Origin: Acuticoccus sediminis
Lineage (GTDB): Bacteria; Pseudomonadota; Alphaproteobacteria; Rhizobiales; Amorphaceae
Length of the DNA: 64,000 nt
Assembly: GCF_003258595.1 (NCBI RefSeq)
Contig: NZ_QHHQ01000001.1
Span: 124,001-188,000 of the forward strand
Reading direction: 5' to 3'
Position 1 is the stretch's first letter. Every line of letters begins with the position of its first letter. The translations under genes and the position numbers were made by a program. Positions 44,428-52,021 of this stretch are shown piece by piece. The notes beneath the pieces were generated by a model. That model searched no databases and had not been told where the DNA came from. It saw only the letters and a list, made by a program, of their open reading frames with translations.

Positions 44428-44853
44428 CTACGCCTCGTAGGCGTCGAGTGCGTCGAGCTCTTCCTGGATGACGCTCAGGATCGAGCGCAGCACCTTGGCC
44501 TGGTAGACGAGCTCGGTGCGGCGCTCGGCGATCTCCTCGGGCGTGCTGCTGCTCTCCAGCGGCCGCTCCTTGAGGTCGAACGGGATCGGGTTGTGCAGAA
44601 AATCCTGGACGTTCTGGAGCTGGTCGAGCTTCTCCTGCAGCATGTCCTGCAGGACCTGCTCGGTCGTGTCGTCCGGCTCGTCCTCCGGAACGATGGCCGG
44701 GCGGGCGGTCCGTTCGCGACGGGCGGGGCGTCCACCGGCGACGGGACGGCCCGACATGCCGCCCGACGCGCCGAAGCGGCGTTCCGTGTCCACTCCGTTG
44801 CCCCCGTGCGTCTCGTCTTCCGTCACGCTGCCAACCTCACCGTTCTGTCCCAT
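44428..44853 (-). CDS. Hypothetical protein with C-terminal helical hairpin
   Basis: Not recognised. 141 residues from ATG 44853, with AAGGA upstream. The first 65 residues are polar, Gly/Arg-rich and probably disordered. The C-terminal half is helical and charged (TEQVLQDMLQEKLDQLQNV, LKVLRSILSVIQEELDALDAYEA-like ends), suggesting a coiled-coil partner protein. Convergent with the ligase gene. A low-GC region lies upstream. Confidence 0.55.
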   Translation of the reverse strand: MGQNGEVGSVTEDETHGGNGVDTERRFGASGGMSGRPVAGGRPARRERTARPAIVPEDEPDDTTEQVLQDMLQEKLDQLQNVQDFLHNPIPFDLKERPLESSSTPEEIAERRTELVYQAKVLRSILSVIQEELDALDAYEA

Positions 44854-45329
44854 ACCGATCCTTGACTGACCCGCTCCGGACGACTCCGCTCCACATAGGA
44901 GCATTTTCCGCGCAGCATCAACTGAATCACGCCCCGCCCCAAGAATCCACTTGCCCGCAGGAGGGATCCTTGGGGCTCAACCTATAACGCCTGCACGTTC
45001 CGAGGGTGGACGAAATTGTTGTGCCCCCGAGTAACTTGCTTGCACACGCATGTTCACAACTCGGAGATCGCCTCTCTTCTCTAGCTCGCGAACCCTTCAC
45101 TTGCGCTTTACCGATATTGCAAGGAACTTTGTCGCACGCTATCAGGGCTTCCGTCGAGCGGGGCGGGTCAGCGGGCGGCGCAATGCCAGTTTCTCTGTGC
45201 GCCGATGCAAGACGTGCACGCATCTACAAGATCGGGCCCGAATAGTTTTTTTGTGAATACCGATGAGTGTGCACGACATTTGCAACACCTCGGTGTCGGG
45301 TTGGACGACGGCTGAAACGAGGTGGACGA
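44854..45329. other. AT-richer intergenic region before the ACP/PqqD cluster
   Basis: 476 bases between the divergent hypothetical (minus) and the alkaline-phosphatase-like gene (plus). GC is lower than in flanking genes, especially 44990-45130 and 45235-45290 (AATAGTTTTTTTGTGAATA). A possible -10 TATAAC lies near 44984. Expected to hold promoters for both directions. No convincing ORF; the short frames at 45006-45256 lack RBS and coding character. Confidence 0.45.
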
Positions 45330-46913
45330 ATGCCGAAACGAGCGCTCATGATCGGGCTGGACGGAGCGACGTTTACGCTGCTCGACCACTTCATCGCGAA
45401 GGGCGAGATGCCGTTCCTGGCCTCCATGATGGACAACGGCGTTCGGGCGATCCTCAAGTCGACGCGCAACCCGCTGACGCCGCCGGCATGGACCTCGATG
45501 GTCACCGGCCGCAGCCCGGAAGCGCACGGCATCTACGACTTCATGCGGCCCGACTTCACCGAGGACGGCGGCGTCTTCCTGAAGATCAACGACAACCGCG
45601 ACAACCACTGCGAGTCGATCTGGTCGATCGCCAACCGCGCCGGCCTGCGCGCCACCAGTCTCAACTTCTTCGGCCACGCCCCGGCTCCCGAGGTCGACGG
45701 ATACCTCATCTCCGGGTTCGTTCCCTGGCGCCACCTGCGCCACGGCATGTACCCGAAGTCGCTGCTCGACGACGTCAAGCAGATGGAGATGTTCGACTAC
45801 AAGATGCTCGGCATGGACATCGGCGAGGAGAAGAAGTGCATCCAGGGCCTCAACCAGGGTGAGCAGGAGCCCTGGATCGACCTGCAGAACGACCGCGACA
45901 AGGCCTGGGCCGACCTCACCTGCCACATGATGAAGACCGACCGGACCGAACTGACGGCCGTGGTGCTCGACGGTCCGGACAAGATGCAGCACATCTTCTG
46001 GCGCTACCTCGACCCGGCCTACCTCGACCCCGACGCCAGCGAGTACGACCAGCAGCTCGCCGACCGCTGTCTCGACTTCTATCGCCGCCTCGACGTGAAC
46101 CTGAAGAACATGGTCGAGGCCGCGGGGCCGGAGACGGACATCGTCATCACCTCCGACCACGGCTTCGGGCCGACCACCGAGGTCGTCTACCTCAACGAGT
46201 GGCTGGCCCGGAACGGCTACCTGTTCTGGCGCGACTCGGCCGAGGCGGACTCGAACAACCAGCTCACCACCGAGAAGTTCAAGGACCACCTCTCCATGGT
46301 GGACTGGAAGAAGACGGTGGCCTTCGCGCCGACGCCCTCCTCCAACGCGATCTTCGTCAAGCGGGACAACGGCTCCGGCTACGGCATCAAGGACGACGAG
46401 TACCTCGACTTCATCCTGAAGCTGAAGGCCGAGCTGCTGGCGGCGGTCGACCCGGCCGATGGCAAGCCGATCTTCCTCGGCGCCGAGACCAACAAGCTGC
46501 GCGGCACCACCTTCGTGGAGCCCTGCCCGGACATCACGGTGCGCCTGCGCGACGGCGGCTTCGTGTCCATCCTGAAGTCGAAGGAGGTCGTGTCGCAGCG
46601 CCTCAAGGCCGAGGGCACGCACCGCCCGGACGGCATCTTCGTGGCCTATGGGCCGAGCTTCAGGAAGGGTGAGCGTCTCGACGACCTCAACCTCCTCGAC
46701 GTGGCCCCGCTGCTGCTCACGCTGCTCGACGTGCCGGTCCCGCGCGACATGGAAGGCAAGGTGCCGACCGCGGCCTTCGCCGAGGCGACCGAGGTGAAGA
46801 CCGGCGCGGCGACCGTCGCGGCCATCGAGCGCAAGGACGACCGCGAGGGTCCGAGCGAGGAAGAGCGCGAGGCGCTCATGAACCAGCTCAAGATCCTGGG
46901 CTACATGGATTGA
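45330..46913 (+). CDS. Alkaline phosphatase superfamily (phosphodiesterase/nucleotide pyrophosphatase-like) protein
   Basis: Probable metal-dependent phosphodiesterase or phosphotransferase acting on a phospho-lipid or nucleotide-linked intermediate. 527 residues from ATG 45330 with GAGGTGG upstream. Metal/nucleophile region MIGLDGATF (Asp11, Thr14), PPAWTSMVTGRSPEAHGIYDF, second metal cluster LDGPDKMQHIFW, and VITSDHGFGP. No signal peptide, so it is cytoplasmic. First gene of a seven-gene same-strand cluster. Substrate unknown. Confidence 0.82.
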   Translation: MPKRALMIGLDGATFTLLDHFIAKGEMPFLASMMDNGVRAILKSTRNPLTPPAWTSMVTGRSPEAHGIYDFMRPDFTEDGGVFLKINDNRDNHCESIWSIANRAGLRATSLNFFGHAPAPEVDGYLISGFVPWRHLRHGMYPKSLLDDVKQMEMFDYKMLGMDIGEEKKCIQGLNQGEQEPWIDLQNDRDKAWADLTCHMMKTDRTELTAVVLDGPDKMQHIFWRYLDPAYLDPDASEYDQQLADRCLDFYRRLDVNLKNMVEAAGPETDIVITSDHGFGPTTEVVYLNEWLARNGYLFWRDSAEADSNNQLTTEKFKDHLSMVDWKKTVAFAPTPSSNAIFVKRDNGSGYGIKDDEYLDFILKLKAELLAAVDPADGKPIFLGAETNKLRGTTFVEPCPDITVRLRDGGFVSILKSKEVVSQRLKAEGTHRPDGIFVAYGPSFRKGERLDDLNLLDVAPLLLTLLDVPVPRDMEGKVPTAAFAEATEVKTGAATVAAIERKDDREGPSEEEREALMNQLKILGYMD

Positions 46914-46932
46914 TCTGGCGAGGCTCTTGCTT

Positions 46933-47005
46933 CGTCCGATCGCGGGTCGCAGGCTCCGTCTGATCGTGGGTCGCGGGCTCCGCCTGAACTGGGATCGCAG
47001 GCCTC
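46933..47005 (+). repeat. Three imperfect 24-bp tandem repeats
   Basis: Units begin at 46933, 46957 and 46981 with the shared core GATCG-GGGTCGC-GGCTC (variable positions dashed), in the 164-base gap between the phosphatase-like and hydrolase genes. The spacing of exactly 24 bases is seen directly. They do not form a strong hairpin. Role unknown. Confidence 0.65.
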
Positions 47006-47077
47006 GCCCGTCCGGGTTCGCCTCCGGGCGATGCCGGGCGGTCCCATCGGTCGGGCCGGCTGGAGTGCAGCAAATCT

Positions 47078-48043
47078 ATGCCTGAGCTGGTCGCCACTGA
47101 CGACGTCAAGCTGAACTACATGCAGGTCGGCACCGGGGACGACCTGGTGCTCCTGCACGGGCTCGGGGCGAACCTGTCGTTCTGGTACTTCGGCGCCGCG
47201 CGCGCCCTCGCCGAGAACCGCAACGTCCTGATGTTCGACATGCGCGGCCACGGCCGCAGCTCGATGCCGGACCACGGCTACGACCTCAGGACGCTCGCGG
47301 GCGACCTCGCCGCGCTGCTCGACCACCACGGGATCGAGCGGGCGGACATCGCCGGGCACAGCTTCGGCGGGATCGTCGCGCTCGCGTTCGCGATCCTCCA
47401 TCCACACCGGGTGAAGAACCTCATCATCGCCGACAGCCACGTGCGCGGGGTGCAGTCGGCGACGCGGCTGAGGGACTGGCCGCACTGGCCGACCTGGCGG
47501 GCGGTGCTGGAGGCGAACGGGCTCGAGGACCCGCCGAGCGACGACTCCATCATCGACTACAAGCTGCTCGCCTCGCTGAGCCAGTACACCGGCGCGCCGG
47601 GCGGCGGCTCCGCCGGCGGCGCGCGGGCGGCCATGGCGCGGCCGCGCAAGCGCATCGCCCGGGCGCGGGAGATGGGCGAAAAGGGCCTCAACCGCTGGCA
47701 GACGCTCCTCGCCAACACCAGCGCCGGCAAGGACTTCGAGGACGAGACGCTGATCGACCCGGACAAGATCGGCGAGCTCTCGGTGCCGACGCTGCTGATG
47801 TTCGGCAAGCTGTCCCACTGTCTTCCCAGCGCCGACGGGCTCCTCACCCTGATGCCGGACGCGCGCCTCGTCGTGGTCCCCGGCGCGGGGCACTTCTTCC
47901 CGCTCGTGAAGCCCGCCTTCTTCGCGCGGGTGGTGGAGCTGTTCCTGGCGCGGCAGACGGCGGAGACGCCGGTGCGTCCGCGCGGCCGCAGGCGCCTGCG
48001 CGAGGCGAGGCGCCTGCGCGCCCTGACGGAGCTGCGTCCGTGA
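47078..48043 (+). CDS. Alpha/beta hydrolase
   Basis: Serine hydrolase, thioesterase or C-C hydrolase. 321 residues from ATG 47078. LLHGLGANLSFW (oxyanion region), MFDMRGHGRS, nucleophile Ser95 in GHSFGG, and catalytic His in PGAGHFFPL. The last 35 residues form an unusual Arg-rich tail. Its stop overlaps the GTG of the next gene. In a cluster with an acyl carrier protein, a thioesterase-like role is plausible but unproven. Confidence 0.85.
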   Translation: MPELVATDDVKLNYMQVGTGDDLVLLHGLGANLSFWYFGAARALAENRNVLMFDMRGHGRSSMPDHGYDLRTLAGDLAALLDHHGIERADIAGHSFGGIVALAFAILHPHRVKNLIIADSHVRGVQSATRLRDWPHWPTWRAVLEANGLEDPPSDDSIIDYKLLASLSQYTGAPGGGSAGGARAAMARPRKRIARAREMGEKGLNRWQTLLANTSAGKDFEDETLIDPDKIGELSVPTLLMFGKLSHCLPSADGLLTLMPDARLVVVPGAGHFFPLVKPAFFARVVELFLARQTAETPVRPRGRRRLREARRLRALTELRP

Positions 48044-48807
48044 CGAGCCTTCCCGAAGATCACGTCAGCGTCGTCATCGGCGGCACCAGCGGCATCGGCC
48101 GCGCCATCGCGATGGCGTTCGCCGGGCGCGGCGGAACGGTCGCCGTCGTCGGCCGCAACGAGGGGCGGCTCGACGCCACAGTCGCGGCCCTCCGCGAAGC
48201 GGGCGCGGCCCGTGCCGAGAGCTTTCGCGCCGACGCCAGCCGGCCGGAGGACATGGACGCCCTCGGCGCATGGTGCCGCGAGCGCCTCGGCCACGTCGAC
48301 CTCCTGGCGGTCTCCATCGTCGCCACCACCGGCGGCGACGGCCTCCCCCCGCAGGTGAAGGACCTGACGCTCGCCGACTGGCAGAACACCATCGACGTGA
48401 ACCTGCACGGCATCTTCCTGTCGAACCGCGCCATCATCCCGATGATGGTGGAGCGCGGCAGCGGGCAGGTGATCAACATCGGCTCCGCCCTGTCGCCGGC
48501 GGGGATGAAGGGGCAGCCGCACTCCTCGGCCTACTCGGCCTCGAAGTTCGCCGTCGCCGCCTTCTCCCAGCAGGTCGCGCGCGAGGTGGAGGAGGACGGC
48601 GTGCGCGTGACGGCGATCCTGCCGGGCGCGGTGAAGACGCCGCTCATCGCCGGCAGCGCCATCGACGCGGCGTTCGGCGGATCGATGACGCCCGAGAGCG
48701 TGGCGACGGCCGTGCTGGAGCTCACCGGCTTCCTCCACGACGCCAAGGTACTGGACCCCTACTTCATGCCGATGCGGGTACGCGGCGGCGGGCGAGCGGG
48801 ACGTTAA
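48040..48807 (+). CDS. Short-chain dehydrogenase/reductase (SDR 1 of 2)
   Basis: NAD(P)-dependent oxidoreductase, possibly 3-ketoacyl-ACP reductase-like. 255 residues from GTG 48040, overlapping the hydrolase stop (GTGA). Cofactor motif IGGTSGIGRA, in which the usual leading Thr is Gly; an atypical NNAG region (AVSIVATTGG); catalytic Ser in NIGSALSPAG and SAYSASKFA (Tyr/Lys). Followed after 8 bases by a second SDR. Substrate unknown. Confidence 0.85.
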   Translation: MTSLPEDHVSVVIGGTSGIGRAIAMAFAGRGGTVAVVGRNEGRLDATVAALREAGAARAESFRADASRPEDMDALGAWCRERLGHVDLLAVSIVATTGGDGLPPQVKDLTLADWQNTIDVNLHGIFLSNRAIIPMMVERGSGQVINIGSALSPAGMKGQPHSSAYSASKFAVAAFSQQVAREVEEDGVRVTAILPGAVKTPLIAGSAIDAAFGGSMTPESVATAVLELTGFLHDAKVLDPYFMPMRVRGGGRAGR

Positions 48808-48815
48808 GGATTGCT

Positions 48816-49595
48816 ATGACCGAGTTGTTGAAGGGCCGCACGATCATCATCACCGGGGCGACCGGCGGGATCGGAAGCGCCTGCGCCCGCAGGTTCGTCG
48901 CGGAGGGGGCCGAGCTGATGCTCGTCGACCGCGACCCGGCCAGGCTGGCCGCGCTCGCCGGGGAACTCGGCAACGACCCGCTGACGATGGCCGCCGACGT
49001 GACCTCCGAGAACGACATGAACGCGATGGCCGCGGCCACCGTGGAGCGGTTCGGCAAGATCGACGCGCTGATCGCCTCCGCCGGGATCCTGCGCACCAGC
49101 GGGCAGCCGACGCAGATGGTCGACACCACCTTCGAGGAGTTCCGGACCATCGTCGACGTGAACCTCACCGGCACGTTCCTGTCCAACAAGGCCGTCCTGC
49201 CGGCGATGCTGGAGCGCGGCGAGGGCGACATCATCAACGTGTCCTCGGTCTCGGGCGTGAAGGGGCGCGCGTTCGACGCGGCCTATTCGGCCTCCAAGTT
49301 CGGCGTTGTCGGCCTTTCGGAGTCGCTCGCCGAGGAGGTCGGCCGTCGCGGCGTGCGCGTGCAGACGCTCCTGCCCGACGCGGTCGAGACGCCGATCTGG
49401 GACCAGCTCGGCGGCGCGGCGCTCCGCCCCAAGACGATGCTGCCGCCCGAGCGCATCGCCGACTGCGCGCTGTGGCTGATCGCCTTGCCGCGCGACATGT
49501 TCATCGTGAACCCGGTCATCGCGCCGGTGCAGCAGCGCCGCAAGAAGGGCAAGGCCGCCGCGCCCGCCGCCGCCACCGAGGAGGCCAAGGCGTAG
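48816..49595 (+). CDS. Short-chain dehydrogenase/reductase (SDR 2 of 2)
   Basis: NAD(P)-dependent oxidoreductase. 259 residues from ATG 48816 with AAGGA 5 bases upstream. ITGATGGIGSA, SAGILRTSG, Ser in NVSSVSGVKG and AYSASKFG. The Asp in MLVDRDPARL suggests NAD preference. The C-terminus is Lys/Ala-rich (RRKKGKAAAPAAATEE). A homologue but not a near duplicate of SDR 1. Four bases separate it from the beta-propeller gene, so the cluster is tightly coupled. Confidence 0.87.
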   Translation: MTELLKGRTIIITGATGGIGSACARRFVAEGAELMLVDRDPARLAALAGELGNDPLTMAADVTSENDMNAMAAATVERFGKIDALIASAGILRTSGQPTQMVDTTFEEFRTIVDVNLTGTFLSNKAVLPAMLERGEGDIINVSSVSGVKGRAFDAAYSASKFGVVGLSESLAEEVGRRGVRVQTLLPDAVETPIWDQLGGAALRPKTMLPPERIADCALWLIALPRDMFIVNPVIAPVQQRRKKGKAAAPAAATEEAKA

Positions 49596-49599
49596 GCCC

Positions 49600-51171
49600 A
49601 TGACTTCCGGCCCCACCCCGCCGCACAGCGGCGCCGCCCCCACCATCGCCGGGACCGCGCCCAACGGCGCCCACGGCGGCATCGTCGACCTGCCCTCGCC
49701 GATCCCCAACCGGGGCCTCGGCGCGCCTGACTTCATGCGCGTCGGCGTCGGCGGGCTCGGCGACGGACACAACAACTACGCCCACTCGATGGCCTGGTTC
49801 AAAGGCCGGATCTTCCTCGGCACCACGCGCTCCAACCTGTGCATGCTGCGCCTGCAGTCGTCCTACTCGGACCTGCCGCTGGAGGTGTGGCCGGTCGAGT
49901 GCCCGGAGAACATGGACGAGCTCTACAAGCTCGACCGCCGCGCGCAGATCTGGGCCTACGACCCGGCGACGGACGAGTGGGAGATGGTCTTCCGCGCGCC
50001 GCTGGTGGAGGGCGCGGAAGGGCAGCTCGTCCCGCGCGAGATCGGCTACCGCTCCATGGCCGTCTTCCAGGCGGCGAGCGACCCGGAACCGGCGCTCTAT
50101 ATCGCCGCCTGGGCGCCGGGGCGCGCGCCGGGCGGGCACATCATGCGCACCACCGACGGCGTCAACTTCGAGCGGGTGACGAGGTACGGCATCCTCGACA
50201 CGCCGGCCTCCGTCACGCGCTGCCTGACGACGCTGGGCGACAAGATCTACTTCGCCCCCACCGCGCGGCGCGGCACCGACGGCGGCCAGCAGAACACGGC
50301 GGGCCTCCCCATCGTGTTCGAATCGGTCGACCCGTCCACCGACGTGTGGACCGAGGTCTCCGAGCCCGGGTTCGGCGACGAAGGCAACATGGGGATCTTC
50401 ACCCTCGTCGCGGAGGGAAACCAGCTCTATGCCGGCACCTTCAACCTGGAGGGCCTGCAGGTGTGGGCGGCCGAGTGCACCGGCACGCCGCCCTACAGGT
50501 GGCGCAAGATCATCGACAAGGGCGCCGGGCGCGGTCCGCTCAACCAGGCGGTCGCGTCGATGGCGGCCTTCAACGGCTCCGTCTACGTCGGCACCGGCAT
50601 CCAGGGCGGCGGGACGGACCGGGTGAACAACGTCGGGCCGGCCGCCGCCGAGGTGATCCGCATCAACCCGGACGACAGCTGGGACATCATCTCCGGCGAC
50701 GCGCGCGTGATCGACGAGCGGCGCATCGACCCGCTGAGCGGCCTGCGCGCGGGTTTCGGCAACTTCTTCAACGGCTACGTCTGGACGATGGCCGTGCACG
50801 ACGGCTGGCTCTACGCCGGCACCTACGACTGGAGCGTGACGATGCGCTGGGCCAAGCTCGACCAGAGCCCGCCCCGCGCCAGGAGCCTTTTCGAGAAGCT
50901 CGGCACCGAGACGGTCATCGAGAACGAGGGCGGCGCGGACCTCTGGCGCACGCGCGACGGCGAGAACTGGCTCCCGGTGACGCGCCGGGGCTTCGGCAAC
51001 GCGTACAACTTCGGCATCCGCAACCTCGTGTCGACGCCGCGCGGCATGTTCGTCGGCACCGCCAACGTCTTCGGCCCCCGGGTCGCGGTGCGCGACGGCG
51101 ACGGGTGGGTCTACGAAGATAATCCGCTCGGCGGTCTCGAGGTCTGGATGGGACAGGACGCGGCGCAGTGA
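49600..51171 (+). CDS. Hypothetical beta-propeller-like protein
   Basis: Not assigned to a known enzyme. 523 residues. Repeating blocks suggest a kelch/sialidase-like propeller: HSMAWFKGRIFLGTTRSN, YRSMAVFQ...ALYIAAWAP, IFTLVAEGNQLYAGTFN, ASMAAFNGSVYVGTG, WTMAVHDGWLYAGTYD and GIRNLVSTPRGMFVGTAN, each a hydrophobic strand pair about 60-90 residues apart. No signal peptide or TM. It may act as a scaffold or sugar/lipid-binding protein in the cluster. Confidence 0.68.
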   Translation: MTSGPTPPHSGAAPTIAGTAPNGAHGGIVDLPSPIPNRGLGAPDFMRVGVGGLGDGHNNYAHSMAWFKGRIFLGTTRSNLCMLRLQSSYSDLPLEVWPVECPENMDELYKLDRRAQIWAYDPATDEWEMVFRAPLVEGAEGQLVPREIGYRSMAVFQAASDPEPALYIAAWAPGRAPGGHIMRTTDGVNFERVTRYGILDTPASVTRCLTTLGDKIYFAPTARRGTDGGQQNTAGLPIVFESVDPSTDVWTEVSEPGFGDEGNMGIFTLVAEGNQLYAGTFNLEGLQVWAAECTGTPPYRWRKIIDKGAGRGPLNQAVASMAAFNGSVYVGTGIQGGGTDRVNNVGPAAAEVIRINPDDSWDIISGDARVIDERRIDPLSGLRAGFGNFFNGYVWTMAVHDGWLYAGTYDWSVTMRWAKLDQSPPRARSLFEKLGTETVIENEGGADLWRTRDGENWLPVTRRGFGNAYNFGIRNLVSTPRGMFVGTANVFGPRVAVRDGDGWVYEDNPLGGLEVWMGQDAAQ

Positions 51172-51410
51172 TGCGCCGCGCTCACAGGCAACAGTTCAAC
51201 CACCGACACATTGTCGTGTGAATGCAAACCAAGCTTGCGATGCGGCAGAGCGCGCGATATCCGGTTTTATGGCTCGTGATTGCCTCATTTATTACGTTAA
51301 TGGGGTTCGCTAGACCTCGGCGAACACGGACCATTTCGACGGCGGCGATGGGTGCTGCGGTGCGTCAACGGGCTGAGATCGGCCTTTCTGGACCTGGAGG
51401 ATTGTAGCGG
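51172..51410 (+). promoter_or_regulatory. AT-richer spacer before the acyl carrier protein gene
   Basis: 239 bases with clearly lower GC than the flanks around 51230-51310. Contains a perfect inverted repeat CGACA-CAT-TGTCG at 51204-51216, which could be an operator. A 61-codon frame (51222-51407) with one hydrophobic segment lies within it, without an RBS. A second promoter serving the acyl carrier protein and the giant gene is plausible. Confidence 0.4.
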
Positions 51411-51698
51411 ATGGGTGCGACCCGATCGGAAGTCGAGACCAAGGTCATCGACGTTGTCCAACAGACCATCGCAGATTGGGATCTGGACCTGCCGGGCGGT
51501 ATTTCGAAGGACACCCAGCTCATCGAGGACCTGGGATTCGAGTCCATCGACATCGTGCAGTTCGCGATCGGCATCGAACAGGCGTTCGCGCGCAAGGGCA
51601 TGCCGTTCGAAAAGCTGTTCATGGACGACGGCGAGTATGTCGACGACGTCAAGGTCAGTCAGGTGACCGACTTCGTCTGCGCGGAGCTTCGCGTCTAG
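51411..51698 (+). CDS. Acyl carrier protein
   Basis: Carries an acyl or aminoacyl group on a phosphopantetheine arm. 95 residues from ATG 51411 with GGAGG upstream. The attachment site is Ser45 in DLGFESIDIVQF. The family's DSL is ESI here, so it is not the housekeeping AcpP. Acidic helices flank the site. No ketosynthase, adenylation enzyme or phosphopantetheinyl transferase is nearby, so loading must come from elsewhere. Its neighbours include two SDRs and a hydrolase that could act on the tethered group. Confidence 0.9.
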   Translation: MGATRSEVETKVIDVVQQTIADWDLDLPGGISKDTQLIEDLGFESIDIVQFAIGIEQAFARKGMPFEKLFMDDGEYVDDVKVSQVTDFVCAELRV

Positions 51699-52021
51699 GG
51701 ACCGGCACCGTGGGGTCGGCCGAAGCGGTCGTCCCCAACCTTGGCGTCGCCATGGCCTGGACTGTGCAAGCGACTCGTCGTGTAGTTGTGTCGAGCCGGC
51801 CCGGCTGTGTCCGTGGACTGGCCGAATCGGGGCTTTGTCGTGGGCCGAGGCTATCGTGATGGATCATCGATGACCTTCGACCGGCACGTCTGGTCGTGGC
51901 GGGGGCGGTCGGCGGCCCCGTCCCTCCTCGCGCGGCCCCTGCCCGCGTGCCCGGCATCGCGTGGCGGGCGTCGGGCGGCGGCTCGCCACCGGACGACGGC
52001 ACCGGCCTCCCGGCAGCTGCC
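51699..52021 (+). other. Spacer between acyl carrier protein and giant gene
   Basis: 323 bases with no well-supported gene. The giant gene's frame is open from 51896 (GTG), so part of this stretch may be coding if an upstream start is used. No clear RBS or promoter is visible. Confidence 0.4.

Noticed and set aside
45006-45256. Short frames in the intergenic region before the phosphatase-like gene
   Set aside because: No RBS, overlapping alternatives in two registers, and composition typical of non-coding AT-richer DNA.
50320-50345. tRNA-like TTCGAATC stretch
   Set aside because: It is inside the beta-propeller-like coding sequence and has no cloverleaf-forming partners around it.
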